Position numbers and translations under genes: made by a program. A stretch of DNA of 64,000 nucleotides from NCBI GenBank assembly GCA_019914995.1, contig CM034130.1, positions 3,348,001-3,412,000 of the forward strand. The letters run 5' to 3'. Under the pieces are notes generated by a model, which saw only the letters and a list, made by a program, of their open reading frames with translations, was not told the origin of the DNA and made no database searches. The DNA is from Acanthochlamys bracteata (lineage: Eukaryota; Streptophyta; Magnoliopsida; Pandanales; Velloziaceae). Below are positions 36,758-49,358 of the stretch, piece after piece (positions within the stretch are counted from its first letter, which is position 1; each line of letters begins with the position of its first letter).

Positions 36758-38641
36758 CGCTTCACTCTTTGTTGTTCTTCCTTAGAACTCTGCAAACGAA
36801 CAGCTTTTTTACTGTTCTTTTCTTGATTGATGATGCTGCTGATGATGAAAGACTGAAAATTTTGGTTGAAATTCTTCTTGTTCTTGGTTTGATTTCTGTT
36901 TTGTTCTTTGGGCTGAAGTCTCGGGAGGGAACTGGGGGGCTGGGCGGATGCCTCGCCTCGTTTACTCACCCCCTCCTATCTCTCTTTATTTGAATCTTTA
37001 ATGGATATTACCTACCCAATGGATTTGGTAATAATATCGGATCGAATCCGTTTGACTTTGGACCCAACGTAAGATTTGCAAGCTTGACTTTGAAGGTTTG
37101 AAAATGGAAAAGTTTACTTATTAGGGTGAACTATAAAAATATAGTTTTGGTAAAATCAGATCCCTAAGTAATTGCTTTTTTGCAAATTTGTTCCTATGCA
37201 AAATTATTTTTATGACTATGACAATAAATATCGGTTTGTGTTATGCATGATTCATGAGTTGGAGCAAATCTTTTATCAACTTAGTCTGGAAAAGCCAAAA
37301 TTTTTTGAAAAAAAATGATAGCAAATAAATATAATTATGGAATAACTAGTGAGACTAATTGGAATCAGCTGAGCAAGTCAATCTGAGGAGTTTTATAGTA
37401 CTTGAGTTAAAACATTGATTTTTAGTAAGAATATCTTATAAAGAGATGTTGCGTTAAGAGATTTTATGTATGTGATCAAGAAAAAAAATAGAAAATCATT
37501 GGTGCCTTGTACATATATGAGATTCTTTACAGGGAAAATGTTATATTGTCCACTTGTTTGATAGATTCTAAAGAGTACGAAATTGTATTAGAACTATTGA
37601 GCAACCAACTTTTGTTTTTGTTTGGTTTATTCAAAGAAGTATTAGAAAATTGTAAGTAGAATGTGACTGTTATCCCATTACAAGAATCTTATGTACCTCT
37701 CCAGCTTTTCACTTTGTAATTAACAAGCAGGATTTTGCCATATTTTATCTTAAACATATTCCTAATATCTTGATTTATCTACCTTTTATAAATTTAAGAA
37801 CATAAAACATGAGATTCTGTGACTTTTAACATCAGCAATATTAGTTCAAAAAAAAGTAAGGACCCGAAACTACGAAATATAGAATACAATGTCTGAGCAC
37901 GAAAAACCGTATACAAATAGGCTGACATTGCAAAACGTGAGCAAATCGTAAGGGTGTGTCTGAATATCAAATCCGTACCCGAAACCCTCATGTGCATCAA
38001 CTTGGATAGCCGTTGGATCAGTAATCTACGGCTACTATTGAATCACATTAAATTGGAGAAAGACGTTCAACTGTCTACCCATGCTTGCTCTTCTTTCCGA
38101 ACAAATCATGTGTTGTAGCAGTGCGTACTACACGTGTTATACTCCACTGCTACAAAATCTTGGCCGTCCAAATATCATCCTATGGTGTAAGCTTCTTACC
38201 AAGCATTGTATGTATCGATCTGTTATTGGATCTCCCGGCCCATATAGAAATTAAGTTGGTCGCAAGAAACGGGCGATTCTGGCCTACCTAAACAAAGAGT
38301 CAGAGTTACTATTGGTAGATCACGACCGTGGGGCAGCAGTGTATGTAGGACTGTAGTCTGCGTGGTCCACTGACCGATGAACAAAAAAGTTTGGGCACGG
38401 CCTACCCATAAAAGAGTAAGTCGGCTCTATTACGGGCCCATTATAAGGCACAACTGCATACAATAGTCAGCCCATTTAGGTAGATCCTTTCCTTGGCTAC
38501 GAAGTTGTAACTCATTACGGACCCTGAACTAAAGAATCTTTAGTTCTAAACAAAATCGATGAAAACCAAAAGGTAAGGTTTAAAAGAAAAAGAACGAAGA
38601 ACAGAGAAAGAGGGAGAGAGAGAATCTGAATCGAAGAAGCA
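36758..38641. other. Divergent intergenic region HMGS / GET3a
   Basis: Start codons of HMGS (minus, 36757) and GET3a (plus, 38642) face away from each other, so this 1.9 kb must hold both promoters and 5' UTRs. 38588-38640 is purine-rich and probably GET3a 5' UTR. No gene recognised; the short open frames in 36769-36993 and 37794-38291 lack features. Confidence 0.45.
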
Positions 38642-40687
38642 ATGGAGGAAGAAGATGTGATCATGCCGGAAGGATCTGTCAAGAATATTCTAGAACAAGA
38701 GAGCTTGAAGTGGGTGTTCGTCGGAGGGAAGGGAGGTGTTGGGAAGACAACGTGTAGTTCAATTATTTCGATTCTTCTCGCTTCTGTACGGCAGTCGGTG
38801 CTCGTGATCTCAACTGATCCAGCGCATAATCTCAGCGACGCTTTCCAGCAGCGGTTCACCAAAACACCAACTCTCGTTAATGGATTCCCTAACCTCTATG
38901 CCATGGTAATGCGTTTAGTTCAACCGCCGTAGTGGAGATGTTTCGATCGGTTGAATATTGTTGTATTTTTTGACAATTTATATGTTATAAGAAAGAATTG
39001 GCACTTTAGAGGCTTATAGATTCAACTATGGGGTATGCTGTTTATGCACAATTAGTATTATTAGAAGCTATTCTTTTACTGTTGATTTTTGTTGTTGGAG
39101 AAGTGTAAGTCTTTAGAATTGCTAACTGCTGACTGACAAGTTGATGGGAAGGTATTCACACATTCAATTTGCATGTATATCTTAAGGATTTGTTAGTTTG
39201 TTCAGGATTCCTTCCTGTTGGCATGTCTATAATGCATTTTCTTCTTGCAATTGTAAAGTGTCTTACTACTGTAATAGAAGTAGGCTTTGAGGTTACCTTG
39301 CCTATTTGATAATGTCATGCTTTATTCTAGTCATTCCTTAGCTGATTTGATCATTCCATGCTTGTCTTATTCAATTTTACTCTTTTCACTTTTCGCAGGA
39401 GGTGGATCCCAAGGTAGAGAGTGATGACCTTCCAAGTGAGGAAGGGATGGAAGGATTCATCTCAGAGCTTTCTAATGCAATTCCTGGAGTTGATGAGGCT
39501 ATGAGTTTTGCGGAAATGCTCAAGTGAGTTATACTTTCTTGCTTACGTTTACTTTCCATTCCAGCCTCCATGGACTGCGTTATAAATCATGAAGGTGTGC
39601 TAGAAAGATTTGCATCCATATGTGATGATTCTTTCACTCACTAAATATGGACGCCTTCTTTGAAGCTTTAGTGCAACAAGAATTTTCCTAATAAAAGTGA
39701 ACTGAAAGGGAGATCTTATACATTTTAGAAAACACAATACATAAATCATTCCTTTTCAAATTTAACAATACTAAAAGTTTTTTTTTTTTTTGCTTATAAT
39801 GATTAACGGGTACTATGATAGTGTCATGACCACTCCAACCTGAATCATAATATGTACTGGATCAATCAAGCCTAGATAAAGCTCAAACATGGCCCATCTT
39901 AGTAAGTCCAACCTAATACTTGAATCTAATTTAATTCGCGCCAAAATTCCTAGAATATCGATAGAGTCTCCCTTTAATACTTAAAAGGAACTTGTACATC
40001 ATATAAAATCAACATTCTAACCATAATAAAACAACAAGAGAAATGATAAACACAACTACCAAATAAGAGAAATTAAAACAGCTGTTGGTTATCATTAATT
40101 GATCACACCTATGTAACATAAAAAAATGAAAATAAAATTACTTTGAATGCAAAACATTGGCAACATATCATAAAAATGTGTCTCTCGAAATTACAGAGCC
40201 ATCTATAAGAACGTTACAAGGTACACGGAATATCATGTATTCTATATAAGATTTCTAGAGGCATATATAGTAATCCATGTTATTAAGTTTTAGGAAGTGT
40301 ACTAATTATGATGTGTAGAAATAGAAATCTAACTAGCATAGTAACTTACTACCATAATTTTTATGTAAATGTAGTAAATTTAGTATAGTTTTTATTATAA
40401 TTTTTATGTAAGTATGCATCACATATGCATGATGTAGTATGAGGGAGCAGATCGTATTATGCATTGATAATGGTAAGGTATGCCAGAATATTTCAAGGGG
40501 TGTTACTCGTGCCGGAAGCTAGCCATAAAAGTTAAGAAGGAAAAAGCACGGGTAACCCTCACCTGAGGCCTTCTGATCTTAATATATGTACAGATACAAT
40601 TATTACCCTTTGCGATAAACAAAAATAATAATTCCAGCAAACTAATACATAATTAAATTTATACTTTTACCCAAATCCCCACTTAAA

Positions 40688-40747
<60 letters not shown>

Positions 40748-43700
40748 ATTTACCATTCAATTCCCAATCACCATTCAACATCTCTTAATACTTACTAATG
40801 GTTTAGCAGATGTGGCAATATATGACCCGTCCCTCGAACCCAACCTGAAATCGATCCATTTAAGTCTGGTTCGATCTTGAGCTTAACCAGGTTCGGATCA
40901 ATTTCGGGTCAATTCAAATTTGACCCGAAAATTTAAACGAGTCCGGATTTATCAGAAATTAATCCGTTTAATCCGTATAGTTATTTGTATAGCATAAATT
41001 ATCTAATAATTAAAAAATATTTAGAACAGTTATATTAATTTTTTACTTAATTTATATATTTGATCAAAATTAATATTTTTTTAGATATATGATAATTAAT
41101 AATTTTATATATTATTGTTAAAAATGAATTTTTAGAATTCTTGTTTTAATAATTTTAATTATTAAAAGTCGATCTGAATTTATCTGGTTATTAAATAGGG
41201 TTAGAGTTGACAATTTTGATCAAATATATGGATTGGATTAACGTTGAACGATTTTGATCCGATTATTATATGGATCGATTCGAATCCGACCTGTTAACCC
41301 ATTTGCCACCCCGATGGTTTAGTAAGTTTAGAAGGCTTACATGGTAACGGGCGTTTAGACTCTCATCGATTTTATACCAATTATGAATTTTTCTCTTACC
41401 AACCAAAGGAAACCTTTATGCTGAAATTGATCAATAGATGATTCAACAATTCAAAAGGCATGAACAAGTATTGCAATCCACTTGCAAAGTGTGTCCCACT
41501 TGCTAGCCGAACTTCGATGATTTAGGGCACGTGCTGCAATTTATTTGGTTAGAAGAGAGGAAACATGTATCGATATGGTAAGCAACAACAATAAACAATA
41601 ATGAAAGCAACTCACGAAGCAACAACAACACGCACTTCGAGAGCAAGCAACAACAGTGCGCACGGAGAAGGGTGACGATAATGGTTAAAATAAGGGATAG
41701 TAAGCTTATGATGGGAGATGAAATAGAATGAGGAGAATGGAATTGCTAACCGACTTCGACCAAAAGATTGGCGTGGAAGTAAGGTTTTGCATATGGACTC
41801 GGTTGGTTACAATTGCAAGTAAGATCTACCTACGTGATGGTAGTAAAGATGCCAATTGTCATGAAAGAAAGAGGTCGGAGGAAGAAAAGAAAGAGATTAA
41901 CAATAAGGAGAAGAGGTCGGGTATAGTGAAGAGACTAATGCGCAATGAAAGTCGAATTTGGAAAAAAAAGAAGAATTGGAAAATTAAGAAGAGAAGAGAA
42001 AAGAAAAAGACAGAGATAATTTATAGTTAGGGTTTAGGTTTGAACATGCGTATTTAAATTAGATCTTGCAGTCATGATATATGTTGATACTAAGTTTTAA
42101 ATGATGGTATGGAGTTAGCTACACACAAGTTATGGTTTGACTTAGGCTTACGCTTAAGTCTAATCTTATTAGTTGTCTTTGTGAATGCGGTAAAACCACT
42201 CCACTATGTCAATGTAACTTATTTGTATTCTTCCACATTATTTTTTATCTTGACAAAATATTTTATATAGCTTATCTTAGACTAGTATAGAATACTCTAG
42301 AATAGCCAAGATATTTCTAGAGTGTGGCAAATATTATGTAAGATATTTATGGCAACTAGATTTGTGCGCCTAGATATTTGTAAAATATAGATACTTGTAA
42401 AGATATTTTGATAGGGTTTCTAAGCATACGCTTCGTTACTCTTAGGCACAAATAATTTCACTTGTAAGATATAATTATAATCTCTTCAACAAGAGTTATG
42501 ATTGGTAGTAGTCTTATAAAGAGAGAGTTGTAACCTTTGTTTCTAATAAAGTTATTCTTTGCCATTGCCGTCTTAGTTTTACCCATCTTTCCCTAAGAGG
42601 AGAGGATTTTTCACGTAACATTTTACTCTATTGCTTTTTACTTCTCATCTTATCTCATCGTTCTCTTGAACTGCAAGATTCTTAGCACGATTTATAATTC
42701 TGCTACGGTATTTGTAATGTTTAGATTTGTTTACACGTGTTTGTGCTCGACTTCTAAACCTAACAAGTGATATCAGAGTTTAAGATTTATGTGATGGCAA
42801 CCAAGTGGGATATTGAGAAATTCAACTATAATGACTTCTCTTATGAAAAGTCAAAATTAAAGCAATGCTCACAAAGAAGAATTGTGTTACGGCAATTGAA
42901 GAGCCGGTTGATGGCATCTTTAGTTAGAATTGGCTAAAGATAGACGGGTAAGGTTTTATAAGCATCTTTCTCTATCTTGGCGATGAAGTCCTAAACAGCG
43001 TTTTGGAGATGAAGTGTGCAAAGGAGGTATGGGGCATATTATGCTAACAATATGAGATAAAATATGAACATAATATACACTTTCCTAAAAAATGTACATG
43101 CTTTATGGATGCCAGAAACAAGTACCATCTCTGAACATTTATATTTTTTCAACTTGCTATTTTCTCAACTTGCGTTGCTAGGTGAGAATATAGCGGCAAA
43201 CCAAAAGGCCTAACGTCTTCTCTCAAGCCTTCCCGATTTTTATGATTATCTGGTCACCAAATTGAAAATAAGTACTCCTTTAAAAGGCCTAGTCTAAAAC
43301 GATGTTGTAGCACGTTATTTGATGAAGAGGCTAGATGAATAATAAAAGAAATCATGCGTCTACTTTATAACGAGTAAAAGTGCTCGTAGCAAAGCGCGGA
43401 CTCATAAAGAAGAGTTTTTGTGGGAGCATAGGAAGGCTAATGGAAAGACAAAAGTTTAAAAGAAAATACTCTTTTTGCAAAAAGGATGGGCCATGTGAAG
43501 GACGAGTGTTGGCATTATAAGAAGAAAAAAGAAGTAGAACAGTATAATACTCATGCAAGCATGACATTCAACACTGACGAGGCTGAGGTATTAGTCGGAG
43601 AAGTAATAAAGTCTGTTGAGGGTACGTCGGAACTATTAGATATTTAGGTGCTGGACTCTGGAGGTATACGACACATGAGTTTCCTAAAAGATTAGTTTTT

Positions 43701-46700
43701 CAGTATCAATCACCGAGGGCATGGTGTAGATAGGGAAAACCTATACCTGGAAGATCATCGGAATATGATTCATAAGGGTCAAGACATCCAATGGGGCCAT
43801 CCACATCGAGGGTGTTGCTACGTAGAAGACCTCACGAAGAACCTCCTTCATTAGAATAGCAGAGTGGTATAGAGCTCATGTTGAAAATGGAGTTATGAAG
43901 ATCGTCAAAGGAGCATTTATAATATTCAAGCAGAAAAGATCGGGTAAAGTAGCTATCTTAGCTTTGTTATATACAGGTTGCCTTTAATGGCTATACAAAT
44001 AAAGACTCTTATGGAGCTATCTGCTCGTTGGATGGCAATCACGTAAGAAGAAATTAAGGCTTTTGATAAAAATAAGACGTAGAAGCTTATTCCACTAACC
44101 AAAGGAATAAAGTAATTAATGAAAGTGGGTGTGTAAGATTAAGCAAGGAAGCGATGTCAATTAGAGAGGTATACGCACTGAAAGAAGTTATAAACTTCGA
44201 AGAGATCTTCTCTCCACTAGTACAAGTTACAACCTTATGTGTCATATCTGATTTTGAGCTCAAGTGATGTTAAAACTATTTTTTACATGAAGAGCTCAAA
44301 ACACAAACATACATGTACCAGCTTAAAGAGTTTATTCAAACTAATAAAAAAGTAGTTTGTCAGCTAAACAAATCTCTGTATAGTCTTAAACAACCATCTA
44401 GATACTGGTAGAAGAAATTCGACTCCGATATTGAGAGTCTTCGATATATTAAGATTATGGTGGAACCATTCTCAATTTTTTTGTAGATGACATGTTTGTG
44501 TAGGACCAAGAATGGTCATATTAAAGAATTAAAGGCTCAACTAGCTAAGGAGTCCGATATAAAAGAGTTTGGGCTGGTAAATAAGATCTTGCAGATGCGT
44601 CTTCACGGAGCGTGAGATACAAAGAGATTCAGTTGTCCTAAAGAAGTTATTTAGAAAGAGTACTCCGTCGTTTCATCATGGAGGGATGTAAACATGTATC
44701 TACTTTCATACCTACTAAGCTCAACTTGTCCTCTGTTGGCATTGTTGTTAAGATCTCAATTTAAAATTAAAATTTTATGATTTTAGGATCTTACATCAAC
44801 AAAATCTACTTGACATAAGATTCCGATCTTAGTTTCAATTTGTAAGATCTCGATCTTAATTCTAAAATTCTTAAAATCTCGACCTTACTTACGATCTTAT
44901 CATTTCAACTTATAAAAATTTTTCATGAATCAGTAGAGCTCTCGAGAATCTTGGGTAGAGCTAATAGTTAGACAATCTGTCGTTCGTTTGTAACGTGTGC
45001 GGTGATCTTTAGTTTATTTTATGAGGGGTTTGTTATGGGAGCAAAATATTATTCTGTACGGTGGTATGTTGGATTTTTTTAAGATGTGATAAAGATATTG
45101 CTTCATGCCTAATTGATTTATTACATAAGGGATTGATTTTCTAGATATATGTATAACTATGTAAGTGTGTATTTATAAAGTAATGACATAATATGTAAAG
45201 ATATTATGGTAATGAGCTAAATAAAATATACAAAATTATTAATGATATAGTTCATCTGAATCACAAATATGAAAATCGTGAATTTATTATTATAAGATGA
45301 TATATAACCAAAATTATGTTTTGAATTTTCAGTAATTTTAATAAGTAATATCTAACTTTTCAAAAAGTATTAAACAATTTTATAAACAAATTATTGATAA
45401 GTAAGATTTTACAAATTTACTTAAAATTCTGATTTTATGATTCTACGCAAGCGAAAAGATTTTATATAAAATTTTGACTTTGACAACCCTATATGCTGGA
45501 ACTTTTAACAAAAAGAAACGAAATTTTGGAGTAGCCCAAGGTAGTCGATAGGAACTAGTTAACGTGAAATAGGCTTAAGTAGCGGTCAAGTTGAAATGGT
45601 CAAGAGGAAGAATGACTCTCGGATAGAATTATCACCTCATATATGCATCCACGGTGGAAGTCTAATGTTCGCATGAGCTATATAAGACTTCACTTGACTC
45701 AAGCAGTGGAACAAACAGTAGATTTAATTGTAAAACTTTTTGTTCAGTACTGGCAAGCCGTGAAAAAAAATTCGCTACGTGAAGGGGATCTTAGACATTT
45801 CATTGTGTTACAGAGCATTTGAAGATCTTATGAAAGGGTATGTCGATGTAGATTTTACTGGAGATCTCAATAAGACTCTTGGATATGTGTTTATACTTGT
45901 AAGTGGAGCTGTGAGCTAGTGGTTAGTTTCAGTCCGTTGTAATGCTATCTACAATCGAAGTAGAGTAAATGGCAACAAAAAACGCTTGTAAGGAAGCACT
46001 ATGAATGCAGAGACTGCTGGTAGAGCTCGAGCACAGACAAGAGGTTGTCCATATTTTCTGTGACATTCAGAGTGCCTTATATCTCGCAAGAAATTTAGCT
46101 TATCATTTCAAAACTATAAGTATTAGTGTCAGTATCACTTCATACGTGAGTGTTGGAGAATGGGCACATCAATATACTTAAAGTCTGTACAAATGAGAAC
46201 CACCAAGATGTATTGACGAAGCCTATTGCAGGTGGCAAGTTTGAATGAATAAGATTCATGATAGCCTAGTCACATGAAGCAATAAACATGGAAGAGATGG
46301 CAACAACAACAAACAGGCAAAAAAATAATAAAGGACACAGTTGAGTGCCTTCAAATGAGAAATTCTCAATGTGGTAAATCCACTTCACTGTGTTAAGGTA
46401 CGCTTAGTGTATTTTTTCACACCTTTTTTTTAATCTTGGCAAAGTGTTTTATATTGGCTATTTTAGATTAGTATAAAATACTCTATAATAGCCAAGACAT
46501 TTAAGGTGTCAAAATATTTCTAAAGTATGAGAGATATTTGTGGCATGCAGAGATGCGTGCTTAGATATTACATAGATATTTGTAAAGATATTTGGGAGAA
46601 CTTTATAGACAAGCGTTCTCCACTGTTCGATCAAAGCCATCTCTATTGTTCACAAAGACTATAGGGAAAAAGATCTTCCCTTTGGAACCATAAAAAAACT

Positions 46701-49358
46701 AGAAACAATAAGCATTTAAGGATACACTCCCTTATTCTTAAGGTAGCCATTAACAATTCTACTTGTAAAGAACTATTGTAATCTCTCCAATGAGAGCTGC
46801 GCTTGGTAATAACCTTGTAAAGAGAGCTGCTGTAACTTTTTTTCCAGTAAAATTTTCTTTGTTGCCACCGCAGGTTTTCCCACCTCAGCCCAATAAGAGA
46901 GAATTTTTCACGTAAAATCTTTGCTCCTATTTTTCCTTTATTCTCATTTTATCTCATGATTTTCTTAAGCTGTAAGATCCTTGGCACACCTTATAATTCT
47001 GCTGCGCCATTTGTAGCGTTTAGTTTCATGGCAGACGTGTTTGTGTCCTACTTCTAAACCTAACAATCTTAAGAAGTTGGATATAGCTAGCACACACTTT
47101 AGTCTATCCAATAAGAAAATTTTATTTACCAAAATTGTAAAAATTCGCAGCCTTACACATGGCATATGCCTTTACAACAGCGTTATTCAGATTGGTATGT
47201 AGCTCAGCGAAAGTAAATGTGTTTCTTTTTGTGGCGGGTATGATTAACTGGCTCCTATATACTATGTATGTGACTATTTATAGCATCATTTAGCTCAGAA
47301 TGCAACTTCATATTTGGATATACTTGAAATATTGAAATATTGGAGAAACAGTTGATTACCCACTAGCTAGGGTCAGCTAATAACTTGAAATGTTAATGTA
47401 GGAGTTCGGATGTTATCCCTGTAGCGGATATCTTTTGCACTACATTTCTTAGCTTTTGTATCATTCTCCCTGTTTATCTTATTTCCTGTAATTCAAACAT
47501 TGTGTAGTTCTTAAGTATATGTCTCATGTCTGTGCCCCTTTGCAAATATATCATTTGTTCATCCTCTTTTGTATGACAGATTGGTTCAAACAATGGATTA
47601 CTCGGTCATTGTTTTTGATACTGCTCCAACTGGACATACACTGAGGCTGCTGCAGTTTCCATCAACCTTAGAGAAGGGGCTAGCTAAATTTATGGCATTG
47701 AAGAATAGATTTGGGGGCTTGATTAGTCAAGTATGGCATATTTTAGGTTCTCCGGTTGTTTCATGAAGAATTCTTAACCTTGATGACTTGGTTTCGTAAT
47801 GGCCGGACACTCTTTGTTTTTTTTAAAACTTATTTTCATCCATATTCTTAAAGTTCTGTAGAAGAACACCTTGCTTTGTTTCCGTAATAGATTGGTAATA
47901 CGTGATCGATTGTGTAACATCTTGGCATCTTGCAATTAGTTTTTTGACTGCTTGTGATTTAGCTTTTGAGGGTCTTGACCATGTTGGATATTGGAATTAC
48001 AAGATAGAATTTGAAAATTAAGCAAAAGTGCTAGGAAATGAAATAAAAGTACAATGATGCAAAATTCTGTTTCAAATTTCACAATCTCAAACAGAACAAT
48101 GATCTTATAAGCACAATTGTTAACAGTAAGTTGAAATTTACCAAAGTTGTATGGAAGACCATTATAGGGAGTATCCAACATGCTGGCACAGTTATTTTAC
48201 TAAAAGTTGTTTCTTTTTGCCATTTTTCCCATATACATCATTGATCTGTCTATTAACAAATACACATACAATATGCTGTTCTTTTATCGTATTATGCTAA
48301 TAGATCAGTATATGTTTTTAACCTTATTTTAGGCGACTCGTATGTTTGGTTTGGGTGATGAGTTCAGTGAGGATGCAATGCTCGGAAAGCTTGAAGGGAT
48401 GAAGGAGGTGATTGAGCAAGTCAACAGACAATTTAAAGATCCAGTAAGATTGCTTATTTCAACTGTTTAAGCATACAACTGACTGTAGGAAGCGAAAGAT
48501 TTATATGAACATTATACAACTTAATCTTCTCTGCCTATGTGATGTATGAGTTTGTTGCATCTGTTGATATTTTAGAAGCTGAAATATATTGTGCTTACTA
48601 TATTAAGTTTTCAATACGTAGTTTTGGGTCTTAATCAGGAAGAGTTATGCATTGTTTTCAATCTTTTATACATAACTTGACCTTTTGTTCTACCTATGCT
48701 AAGCAACGTTTGACCTTGCTAACCCACTCATTGATTTCTCCACAGGATTTAACAACCTTTGTATGTGTATGCATCCCCGAATTTCTATCCCTTTATGAAA
48801 CAGAGAGGTTGGTGCAGGAATTGACCAAATTTGAGATCGATGCTCATAATATCATCATTAACCAAGTACTATTTGATGATGAAGGTAGTTTTCTTTCAAA
48901 TTAACTAGTATGTTTCTAATCCTTTTCCAAACAACTAAAACCTACCGTTTTCCATGTTTTATTGTATTTTAAAATATTTGTAGCTGTTGAATCCAAGTTG
49001 TTGAAAGCCCGAAGGAGGATGCAGCAGAAGTACATTGATCAGTTTTACATGTTATACGATGATTTCCATATTACTAAGCTACCATTGATTCAGGAGGAGG
49101 TAACTGTTTTTTGGTTTTAGATCTCATTTCCATGTGATAAAATAGCAGTTTCCTTGATTTGAAGGGATGTATATGCTTGCATAGGTATGTGGAGTATCAG
49201 CTCTAAAAGAGTTCTCTAAGAACTTCTTGACACCTTATAAGCCTCAGTTCACAAGAGGCACAGTAGAAGAGCTGGAGCACCGGGTGTCATTGTTAAGAAT
49301 ACAATTGCAAGAGGCAGAGTCAGAGCTGGAAAGACTCCAGAAAGGCAAAGCTGCATGA
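38642..49358 (+). CDS. GET3A: GET3a/ASNA1 ATPase, tail-anchored protein targeting
   Basis: Cytosolic homodimeric ATPase that carries tail-anchored membrane proteins to the GET1/GET2-type receptor at the ER. Seven exons: 38642-38905, 39399-39523, 47580-47730, 48333-48443, 48746-48884, 48984-49099, 49185-49358; GT-AG, summing to 1080 bp (359 residues; yeast and Arabidopsis about 354). Motifs: deviant P-loop GGKGGVGKT at 28-36, switch I DPAHN at 59-63 with the catalytic Asp59, switch [10 protein letters not shown] at 143-150, helical substrate-groove region [18 protein letters not shown] and [16 protein letters not shown], then the conserved block [20 protein letters not shown] and INQVLFDDE. 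The C terminus ends in a Glu/Leu-rich coiled-coil-like tail. The zinc-binding CxxC of fungal and animal Get3 is absent: the segment before MQQKY reads [12 protein letters not shown]. Intron 2 is about 8.1 kb and full of transposons. No transit peptide, so not a plastid paralogue. Confidence 0.97.
39524..40690. other. GET3a intron 2, proximal repeat-like part
   Basis: No coding sequence. 39825-39980 ('tgtcatgaccactccaacct' onward) resembles the start of a plant LTR, but I see no matching second copy, so it may be a solo LTR or other repeat remnant. Confidence 0.3.
40692..40745. repeat. (AT)n microsatellite
   Basis: Uninterrupted alternating A/T for about 54 bp, within GET3a intron 2. Probably length-variable. 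Confidence 0.95.
40807..41314. mobile_element. hAT-type MITE, 508 bp, perfect 8-bp TSD
   Basis: Flanked by identical tggtttag (40799-40806 and 41315-41322). Left end cagatgtggcaatatatg; right end, inverted, tcggggtggcaaatggg. The subterminal regions are full of 'gatccg/gaccc' motifs, as in the elements at 23453-24293 and 31244-31554. No coding capacity. Inserted in GET3a intron 2. Confidence 0.85.
41323..42181. other. GET3a intron 2, unassigned repeat DNA
   Basis: CAA-rich and purine-rich sequence. An open frame at 41728-42030 is extremely Lys/Arg/Glu-rich and looks compositional. Possibly the edge of an older LTR element. Confidence 0.3.
42207..42765 (+). repeat. Copia 5' LTR
   Basis: Pairs with 46391-47065. 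Contains an aataaa (42545-42550) about 220 bp before its end, in the position expected for the element's polyadenylation signal, and ends ctaaaccta-aca next to the primer-binding site. Confidence 0.75.
44740..45480. mobile_element. Probable insertion within the copia element
   Basis: AT-rich stretch of about 740 bp separating the reverse transcriptase from the 'GGSLMFA' motif, which lie much closer in intact copia elements. Its ends have loosely inverted similarity (ttgttgttaagatctcaatt, and inverted ggttgtcaaagtcaaaattt). No clear target duplication. Confidence 0.4.
46391..47065 (+). repeat. Copia 3' LTR
   Basis: Matches the 5' LTR in order ('tatttgtaaagatattt', 'gtaagat', 'attctgctgcg..attttgtag', 'gtgtttgtg') but is about 115 bp longer and clearly diverged, so insertion is not recent. 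Confidence 0.75.
47066..47579. other. GET3a intron 2, distal part
   Basis: No repeat recognised. Ends in a pyrimidine-rich stretch and the 'tatgacag' acceptor of exon 3. Confidence 0.45.

Larger units (their letters stand above)
42182..47065 (+). mobile_element. Ty1/copia retrotransposon, degenerate, in GET3a intron 2
   Basis: 5' LTR about 42207-42765 and 3' LTR about 46391-47065 share their order of motifs and both end 'cttctaaacctaaca'. Homology continues slightly upstream of both LTR starts (from about 42182 and 46373), so the exact start is uncertain. Directly after the 5' LTR is 'gtgatatcagag', a tRNA-iMet-type primer-binding site. The interior keeps copia order: gag start [16 protein letters not shown] at 42794, a zinc-knuckle piece (about 43466-43535), a reverse transcriptase start near 44040 ([11 protein letters not shown]), [19 protein letters not shown] (about 44530), GGSLMFA (about 45660), and RNase H pieces ([18 protein letters not shown], about 45840; [15 protein letters not shown], about 46060). 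Many stops and frameshifts; no integrase was recognised. Same strand as GET3a. Confidence 0.85.

Noticed and set aside
39825-40690. Possible solo LTR beginning 'tgtcatgac'
   Set aside because: I could not find a matching end, primer-binding site or target duplication, so it is only mentioned as unassigned repeat DNA.
41728-42030. 100-codon Lys/Arg/Glu-rich frame in GET3a intron 2
   Set aside because: Purine-rich low-complexity DNA gives such frames by chance; no conserved motif.
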